Of a DNA stretch of 11,987 nucleotides, positions 7,201-11,987 are shown one piece after another; position 1 is the first letter of the stretch, and each line of letters begins with the position of its first letter. The DNA is from Pedobacter sp. UBA1654. GTDB lineage: Bacteria; Bacteroidota; Bacteroidia; Sphingobacteriales; Sphingobacteriaceae. Position numbers and translations under genes: made by a program. Where the stretch lies: assembly GCA_002320935.1 (NCBI GenBank), contig DCLG01000029.1, positions 21,611 to 33,597 on the forward strand, read 5' to 3'. The notes under the pieces were generated by a model. The model was given only the letters and a program-made list of their open reading frames with translations. It was not told the DNA's origin and did no database searches.

Positions 7201-7208
7201 TACCTTTG
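7201..7208 (+). promoter_or_regulatory. Bacteroidetes-type -7 box of the ClC gene
   Basis: TACCTTTG matches TAnnTTTG exactly and lies 20 nt before the ATG at 7229, giving a very short leader. Its position argues against the in-frame TTG at 7193 as the real start, since that would lie upstream of the promoter box. No good -33 TTTG is seen at normal spacing. Confidence 0.5.
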
Positions 7209-7228
7209 CAAAAATTGCAAAAACACCA

Positions 7229-8479
7229 ATGAGGAAATCCATCAAGCGAAGAGCTTATTCAGGTTTAATAGTTAACATCATATTTGTAAGTTTAATTGCT
7301 TCATTTCTTGCATCAACGCTTAAACTTGTTACTGAACATTATCAAAGTCGTCTTTTTGAAAACGCACAAACTCATCTAGGTTTAATGCTTTTTTTTCCTT
7401 TAATTGGTTTTATTCTTATTTTCCTATTGAGAAAGTTAATTTTTCACGGAAAGGCCAACAAGGGAATTACGGAAATATATAACACATTAGAGAACCGGAA
7501 AAACGAGTTACCTGCTTACAAAATTCTATCTCATTATGTAAATGGGTTTCTTACTGTAATTTTTGGGGGTTCAACGGGTGTTGAGGTATCAACTGTTGTC
7601 GCCACTGCTGCCATAGGATCAAATGCATATAAGAAGACAGGTCTGGCTTATAAGTATAAAACTGAGATTGTTTCAGCTGCAGTTGCGGCAGGTGTAGCAA
7701 CTTTATTCGGAAGTCCACTTGCTGGGTTATTTTTCGCAATAGAGGCAATTGCCAGAAGGACATCAAGAACAATTGTTCTTGCAGCTACATTATCTGTTCT
7801 GGTAGCATGGTGCTTCTGCTACTTCACGGGCACAGAACCTGCATTTAATTTGCATCCCGAACCCTAGTCTTTGATTGCTTTGCCATATTTTATTGGACTC
7901 AGCATCATTTCAGGACTTGTGGCTGTCTATTTTACAAAAGTATGTTTATTTGTAAAACGACATTTTGCTTTAATAACAAATAATACTTACCGAATTGGTC
8001 TTGGAGCAACTATAGTTGGAATCGCTGTTTTTGCTTTGCCAGAGCTATATGGTGACAGCTATCATGCCTTATCTGCCTTCTTATCACAAGCGTCTAGCCT
8101 TAATTTCTCGATTTCCTTTATTTGGTTGCTAATAGCATTAATCATTTTAAAGCCTTTAATTGCTTCTGTCACACTGGGGGTAGGCGGGGACGGAGGGGTT
8201 TTTGCGCCAGGCATTGTAATTGGAGGATTCTTAGGGCTTGCGTTTGCCTTAATCTGCAATCAATATCTTGGCACCCACTTAATCATCATTAACTTCATAA
8301 TTATTGGTATGGCCGCTGTATTGAGCGGGTGCATACATGCACCACTTACATCCATTGCCTTATTCACAACGTTATCAGGATCCATCATTATATTTATTCC
8401 AGTTATTATTGGTTGTATTTTATCAAAATATGTTGCTAAGACAATCTATAAGTATTCGGTGTATAGCTATAGCGGATGA
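7229..8479 (+). pseudogene. ClC-family chloride channel/transporter interrupted by an in-frame TAG
   Basis: From the ATG at 7229 the frame encodes 212 residues, meets TAG at 7865-7867 (HLHP-type context FNLHPEP*SLIALPYF) and continues in frame to 8479, about 416 positions in all: the size of a ClC core without CBS domains. The protein is very hydrophobic, with about ten or more membrane helices. The helix N-terminus around residues 113-123 (GGSTGVEVSTV) aligns with the ClC GxEGP motif, keeping the gating Glu119 but with VS in place of GP. Residues 318-327 (VGGDGGVFAP) carry the GxFxP motif, and HAPLTSIALF follows as in the R/APLT region. The stop cuts between the two inverted halves of the ClC fold, so the truncated product would lack half the pore. 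Restoring TAG to, for example, TGG would give an open gene. No regulator or partner is adjacent. Confidence 0.87.
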
Positions 8480-8564
8480 CATCTTGGAAATTTTTCCCAT
8501 TATAACAATTATGATCTTCGCAGTTGCAATCTAACCTTAATGAAGGTGGTGTACACGAGCGAAT

Positions 8565-8757
8565 CTAACTTATCTGTTTTGTTAACTTCCATATTAGCGT
8601 TCATTCATCCTGTCAATTACCAGTAGAAATGATTACCCCTTTCTTCAATTTCAAGTACTTCGCCAAGATTTACAAGATAATCTCCCAATTGTAGTTGATT
8701 TATAGCAACTGTTTGTGTTTCGTATTCAGTATTTATAAAGCGAATAAAGCGTTTAAG
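8565..8757 (-). pseudogene. Remnant of a small conserved-type protein gene after the histidine kinase
   Basis: Just past (and one or two bases into) the kinase stop codon, the minus strand reads KRFIRFINTEYETQ and then INQLQLGDYLVNLGEVLEIEERGNHFYW before TAA at 8617-8619. The GDYLVNLGEVLEIEE stretch has the look of small uncharacterised Bacteroidetes proteins of about 60-70 residues. After HFY, a shift of one base gives VIDRMNER, and a second one-base shift gives LIWKLTKQIS and a TAG at 8565-8567. That fits a gene with two one-base deletions. No ATG is found at a sensible position, which also suggests decay. The reconstruction is by eye and the family is unnamed; function unknown. Confidence 0.4.
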
Positions 8758-9835
8758 ATTCCAAGGGAATCTCCACGTAGAACTTACTTCCTTTTTTAGG
8801 CTCGCTTTCAAACCATACTTTCCCTTGATGCGCTTCAGTAAGTGTTTTAACGATCCACATCCCTAACCCTATAGATTCCTCCCCCTCAACACCGGTTCTT
8901 CCGGCCTGAGTATATTTTTTAAATAAGATCGGGTGCAGTTTCTTGGGTATTCCAATTCCATTATCAGTTACAGTAATGAGGAACGTTTTTTCCAACCTTT
9001 CAATGTGTACTTTAATACAACCATTTTCTTGAGTAAACTTAATCGCATTTGAAACCAGATTATTTACGATTTGCAAAAACTTCATGCTATCTAGTTCGGC
9101 GTATATATGATCATGAGAATGCGTGTATGTGATTTGTTTACTGAATTTTTTTTGGGATTCGATGTAAATATCCATTACCTGATTAACTTCCCAAACCACA
9201 TTAAGGCGCTCTTTACTAATTTCTACATCGGCTGTATCTACAGCTTCCCTGGAGAGTAAGTTCTGAATAAGATTTATATTTCGTTTTGATATCTCCGAAA
9301 TCATATTAGTCAGTTTCTGTATCTCTTTATTCTCCGGCATATTTTTGGCGATAATATAAGACAGCATTTGTATAGTACCGATCGGGCCACGTAAATCGTG
9401 CGAAAGAATTTCAAGATTGGAATTCTTCCAACCATTTACTTTTTGCATATTAAAGATACTTGCTTTTCTGGCGCTGTCATCTTCAGCGATGCCAGTGAGA
9501 TATTCTATCTTGCCAGCGTTTATCACAGGATAGACCTTTATTCTTATCCACCGTTCTGTGTTATCCGGCCTGCATATTCTAAAATCCAGCAGGCTCTTGG
9601 TCGTTTTGTTTAACAAATGCTTAAACTTTTGCTTGATATAATCTAAATCTTCCTTATGGATGATTTTAAGCAAATGCTTGGGATGGCTTAGTAGTTCCTT
9701 TGATTCCCTTTTTGTTATGACGTGGAAAGCTTCATTAACATACTTGAAGCCAGATTGATTTACATCATAGATAAAGAAGACTTCATCAGACTGTTCGGTC
9801 ATGGCTTTCATGACTTCAAAATGTTCATTATTCAT
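8753..9835 (-). CDS. Soluble PAS-domain sensor histidine kinase
   Basis: A PAS domain covers about residues 12-125 (FFIYDVNQSGFKYVNEAFHV, then a PAC-like DFRICRPDNTERWIRIKVYP). The HisKA dimerisation helix follows, with the phosphorylated His148 in NLEILSHDLRGPIGTIQML. The ATPase domain has the N box QIVNNLVSNAIKF (Asn261, Asn265), the G1 box DNGIGIP (about 293-299), an F-box region (ILFKKYTQAG) and the G2 box IGLGMWIVK (about 324-332). Residue numbers count from a GTG at 9841; the ATG at 9835, two codons on, is preferred as the start. There is no signal peptide or membrane segment, so it should sense a cytosolic cue. A single-domain receiver gene lies 212 nt upstream on the same strand and is the obvious partner, though cognate pairing is not shown. 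The gap between them (9836-10047) holds no gene. Confidence 0.92.
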   Translation of the reverse strand: MNNEHFEVMKAMTEQSDEVFFIYDVNQSGFKYVNEAFHVITKRESKELLSHPKHLLKIIHKEDLDYIKQKFKHLLNKTTKSLLDFRICRPDNTERWIRIKVYPVINAGKIEYLTGIAEDDSARKASIFNMQKVNGWKNSNLEILSHDLRGPIGTIQMLSYIIAKNMPENKEIQKLTNMISEISKRNINLIQNLLSREAVDTADVEISKERLNVVWEVNQVMDIYIESQKKFSKQITYTHSHDHIYAELDSMKFLQIVNNLVSNAIKFTQENGCIKVHIERLEKTFLITVTDNGIGIPKKLHPILFKKYTQAGRTGVEGEESIGLGMWIVKTLTEAHQGKVWFESEPKKGSKFYVEIPLES

Positions 9836-10047
9836 AGGCACATTAATTTATTGCTACTGGAGAGGAGCAAATAGCGTTCAATATAAAGCTTTGAATTATG
9901 GGGTGATGTAACCTTTTCGATGTAAACTGTAGAATGAAAATTGCGTTTTTTGAAATACGTACAACAAAGAATCAATAAAAAGAGTTCTTTTAACCTTGAC
10001 TCAAAAGCCAAAAGCCTGATTAAGGCAGCTTTAAAATATGCCTCAAA

Positions 10048-10401
10048 TTATAAGATAGTGGCAACCACCTCTGTTAGATAATTAATATCAAAGGGCTTCT
10101 GGATATAATGGTCTGCTCCACAGTCAGCTGCAACCTCAGCTAAACCATCTAAAGTCGAAAGAATAATAACGGGAATATAATTTGTTTTGTGGTCATCTTT
10201 CAGAGTTTTGCATAGCTGATTGCCTTCTCTACGATCCGGCCAGTCATCAAGCAAAATTAAATCAGGACTGATTAATAACACATCATCTAGAATGGTTGTT
10301 GAGTTTGACACAATTAGCTTATATCCGTGTTCCTGAAGAATAAAACTTATCATCTCAAGAATATCCTGATCATTATCAATAACTAAGATTTTCTTTGACA
10401 T
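10048..10401 (-). CDS. Single-domain response regulator (CheY-like receiver)
   Basis: A receiver domain of 117 residues with no output domain. The acidic pocket is in LVIDNDQD (Asp9, Asp11), the phospho-acceptor is Asp52 in DLILLD, the conserved Ser/Thr is at 82-83 in VIILST, and the switch Lys102 is in YIQKPFD. The residues after the phospho-Asp read DWPDRREGNQLC, where most receivers have xxMPxMDG, so the beta3-alpha3 loop is atypical. An open frame extends upstream to 10443, but the ATG at 10401 (MSKKILVIDN) matches the normal start of the fold. With no DNA-binding part it must act by protein contact or phosphotransfer. It lies upstream of the soluble kinase on the same strand and divergent from another receiver gene. 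Confidence 0.9.
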   Translation of the reverse strand: MSKKILVIDNDQDILEMISFILQEHGYKLIVSNSTTILDDVLLISPDLILLDDWPDRREGNQLCKTLKDDHKTNYIPVIILSTLDGLAEVAADCGADHYIQKPFDINYLTEVVATIL

Positions 10402-10621
10402 ACGACTAAGATAACAATGTTTTTTTTTCAGACCTATTAACATGTTGGAAAAATGGACCTTTATTCGGCAATATAGGGAACTGACTTATCATGATTTCTT
10501 TCCAGCTTCCCTCATAAAGTAATTTGAGCTTTACAAAACAGCATCTATTTTCGTTCGTAACCCTATTAAATAGCCTAGGAACATAAACGGAATTAATCAA
10601 AAATGGTAGTTTTCTGATTTA

Positions 10622-10667
10622 TCTTGTAAGTTCGCGACAAGAAAAACTCTCGTCTTCAAAAAAGACG
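10622..10667 (+). promoter_or_regulatory. Two tandem short hairpins upstream of the plus-strand receiver gene
   Basis: TCTTGT (10622-10627) pairs with ACAAGA (10637-10642), and CGTCTT (10651-10656) pairs with AAGACG (10662-10667). The second stem ends 23 nt before the ATG at 10691. In the 289-nt divergent space between the two receiver genes this is the only structure that stands out; it could be an operator or leader structure. Both stems are short and could arise by chance. Confidence 0.3.
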
Positions 10668-10690
10668 TATATAGTTAGGTATAGAGCATT

Positions 10691-11086
10691 ATGAGTATGA
10701 ACCGACACGTACAAGTTGTGGAAGATGATGAAGATATCCGGTACGTTGTAGCATACCTTTTAGAAGATGCTGGTTACACTGTAGAAACCTTTGAAAATGC
10801 TAAAGCATTTCAGGATAGATCCAAGAAAGAGCATGTAGATCTAATTATACTTGACGTCAGGTTGCCTGATGGTAATGGAATAGATATCAGTAAAGCTATA
10901 AGGAATGATGTTAATACTTTCGAAATCCCGGTAATCATTATGTCGGCACATGCCCAAGGAGATGTTGCTCTTGAGCAAGGGAATGCTAACGCCTTTATAC
11001 AAAAGCCCTTCGATCTGAATTTTTTTGTTTCAAAGGTTTCCGATGTTATCATCAGCAAGGAAAGTAACCTATCTGGTAAGCTTTAG
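10691..11086 (+). CDS. Single-domain response regulator (CheY-like receiver)
   Basis: A 131-residue receiver with no output domain. The acidic pair is Glu11/Asp12 with Asp13 in VVEDDED, the phospho-acceptor is Asp55 in LIILDVRLPDGNG, the conserved Ser85 is in VIIMSAH, and Lys105 is in FIQKPFD. About 14 residues beyond the last helix (SKESNLSGKL end) form a short tail. The start is the ATG at 10691 (MSMNRHVQVV); the ATG at 10697 is also possible. It is divergent from the minus-strand receiver and followed on plus by a decayed receiver and a PAS sensor gene, so it is likely part of a phosphorelay with one of the neighbouring kinases. Confidence 0.92.
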   Translation: MSMNRHVQVVEDDEDIRYVVAYLLEDAGYTVETFENAKAFQDRSKKEHVDLIILDVRLPDGNGIDISKAIRNDVNTFEIPVIIMSAHAQGDVALEQGNANAFIQKPFDLNFFVSKVSDVIISKESNLSGKL

Positions 11087-11264
11087 AAAATATTAAAAGT
11101 TAATTCTTAATCCAACTATCCTTTCAGCTTAAAAAAGATCGAATCTTAATCAAATGCATCATATAGTATGAGCTGAAACACCAATTTTGACAAACAAAGC
11201 CTTCTTGCAGGAAGTTTTACCTTAACGGTGCTGAATTTTCGAGCCGTTTATTGCTAATTTATCA

Positions 11265-11598
11265 ATGAACAATCTTATCTGCGTTCTGGAAGACTGCGAG
11301 GATCTTATGAAGATTCTTATTTTAATACTGGAAGAAAATAGAACGACATGTTACCTGAGCTAAAACCTGCGTTTTTCTTGCTTGATGTTATACTTCCAGA
11401 TGGTAATGACTTGATGTTTACCAGCACATCAAAACAGATCCACGTACTGCCCATATTCCTGTTTTGATAATGTCTGTCAATTTTCAGGTGGAGAGAATGA
11501 AGAAATGGACTTCTGCAGATGATTATCTTGCAAAGGTATTTGACATTGATGATCTGAAAAGCAGGGCAGCTAAGCTCATTGAGACTAAAGACAACTAA
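11265..11598 (+). pseudogene. Decayed single-domain response regulator
   Basis: Three pieces of one receiver domain lie in order in different frames. The first is MNNLICVLEDCEDLMKIL from the ATG at 11265, running into a stop after ENRTTCYLS. The second is NDMLPELKPAFFLLDVILPD, containing the phospho-Asp. The third is DVYQHIKTDPRTAHIPVLIM through YLAKVFDIDDL to TAA at 11596-11598. The first junction (about 11336-11344) lacks the residues expected for the second helix and strand, about 20 codons, so it is a deletion. The second (about 11410-11416) is repaired by one inserted base, making DLDVYQHIK. The usual KPFD is KVFD here. It resembles the intact receiver just upstream (shared LPDGN), so it may be a duplicate that died. 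The stop lies 19 nt before the next gene. Confidence 0.78.
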
Positions 11599-11617
11599 CT
11601 TTACATTAAGCCTAAGC

Positions 11618-11987
11618 ATGAATCAAAATAAGAGACTGAACAAAGACAACCTGCTGGATATCCTTTGTACTTCGCAGGTCGCCACTGCTGTATATTCAGG
11701 TGAAGAAATACTAATCGAGCTGGCCAACCCTGCCATGCTTAAAGCCTGGGGAAAAGGACCTGAGGTAGTGGGAAAAACGTTATTAGATGCTTTACCTGAA
11801 ATTGCAAACCAACCTTTTGTGAAAATGCTTCAACAGGTCTGGAGATCAGGTATCGATGACATCGGTGAGGCTATTCCAGTCAAACTGGTTGTAGATGGCA
11901 AACTTCAGTTATACTATTTCGATTATGCTTACCGTGCTATAAAAAATGGAAGTGGTGAAGTATATGCCATCTTCCACACTGCAACCG
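11618..11987 (+). CDS. PAS-domain sensor protein, probably a histidine kinase, N-terminal part (runs off the window)
   Basis: The frame opens at the ATG at 11618 (MNQNKRLNKDNLLDILCTSQ) and is still open at the window end, 123 codons later. It is one PAS domain: ATAVYSGEEILIELANPAML (about 22-41), KAWGKGPEVVGKTLLDALPE, a central helix QPFVKMLQQVWRSG, then LVVDGKLQLYYFDYAYRAI and GEVYAIFHTAT. In Bacteroidetes this PAS type usually heads a multi-PAS soluble histidine kinase. No signal peptide or membrane helix precedes it. The kinase part would lie downstream and is not seen, so 'kinase' is inferred. It follows the decayed receiver by 19 nt and could be the partner of the intact receiver at 10691. 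Confidence 0.8.
   Translation, partial: MNQNKRLNKDNLLDILCTSQVATAVYSGEEILIELANPAMLKAWGKGPEVVGKTLLDALPEIANQPFVKMLQQVWRSGIDDIGEAIPVKLVVDGKLQLYYFDYAYRAIKNGSGEVYAIFHTAT

Noticed and set aside
709..8479. Stop codon reassignment or programmed readthrough as the cause of the internal TAA and TAG codons
   Set aside because: TAA and TAG end ordinary genes in this same window, no suppressor tRNA is present, and no shared readthrough context surrounds the three stops.
10406..10600. Minus-strand open frame of 64 codons upstream of the receiver gene
   Set aside because: Composition is unlike a protein domain and no homology is recognised; it lies in the divergent promoter region.
1..11987. CRISPR array, tRNA, rRNA, phage attachment site or transposase
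   Set aside because: No regularly spaced repeats, no cloverleaf-like sequence, no rRNA-like stretch and no transposase or integrase motif were found on either strand.

Overview
The window reads as chromosomal DNA of a Bacteroidetes bacterium, most likely of the Sphingobacteriaceae type (Pedobacter or Mucilaginibacter-like). The reasons are AT-rich DNA, almost no Shine-Dalgarno sites, promoter -7 boxes of the form TAnnTTTG, secreted thioredoxin-fold proteins with C-terminal helical extensions, and many single-domain receivers beside soluble PAS histidine kinases. This placement is inferred from sequence style only.

Positions 1-4370 (minus strand) hold a redox operon. Reading in its own direction, it has a promoter with two 9-bp direct repeats spaced 21 bp apart, an Old Yellow Enzyme-type ene-reductase, a secreted MdaB-like flavodoxin-fold quinone reductase, two short-chain dehydrogenases, an 18-bp perfect hairpin, and an AraC-type regulator cut by the window edge. 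The set looks like a reductive detoxification unit for electrophiles or quinones under AraC control. The ene-reductase and the second dehydrogenase are each interrupted by one in-frame TAA.

Positions 4371-8480 hold a stretch with no convincing gene, a secreted thioredoxin-like protein with a probable C-terminal frameshift, and then a small gene resembling HslV/Anbu proteasome-type Ntn-hydrolases. Two diverged, same-orientation copies of a repeat of about 163 bp lie on either side of that gene. A ClC-type chloride channel gene follows; it is split by one in-frame TAG.

Positions 8565-11987 hold a two-component signalling cluster: a soluble PAS histidine kinase and a single-domain receiver on minus, then divergently a second single-domain receiver, a decayed third receiver, and the start of a PAS-domain sensor protein on plus. 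A remnant of a small protein gene sits just after the kinase.

The strongest overall observation is the density of inactivating changes. There are three single in-frame stop codons in otherwise open genes, and frameshifts or a deletion in three more. This means either recent gene decay or sequence error; the sequence alone cannot separate the two. The least familiar biology is the short proteasome-like protein bracketed by the paired repeats.
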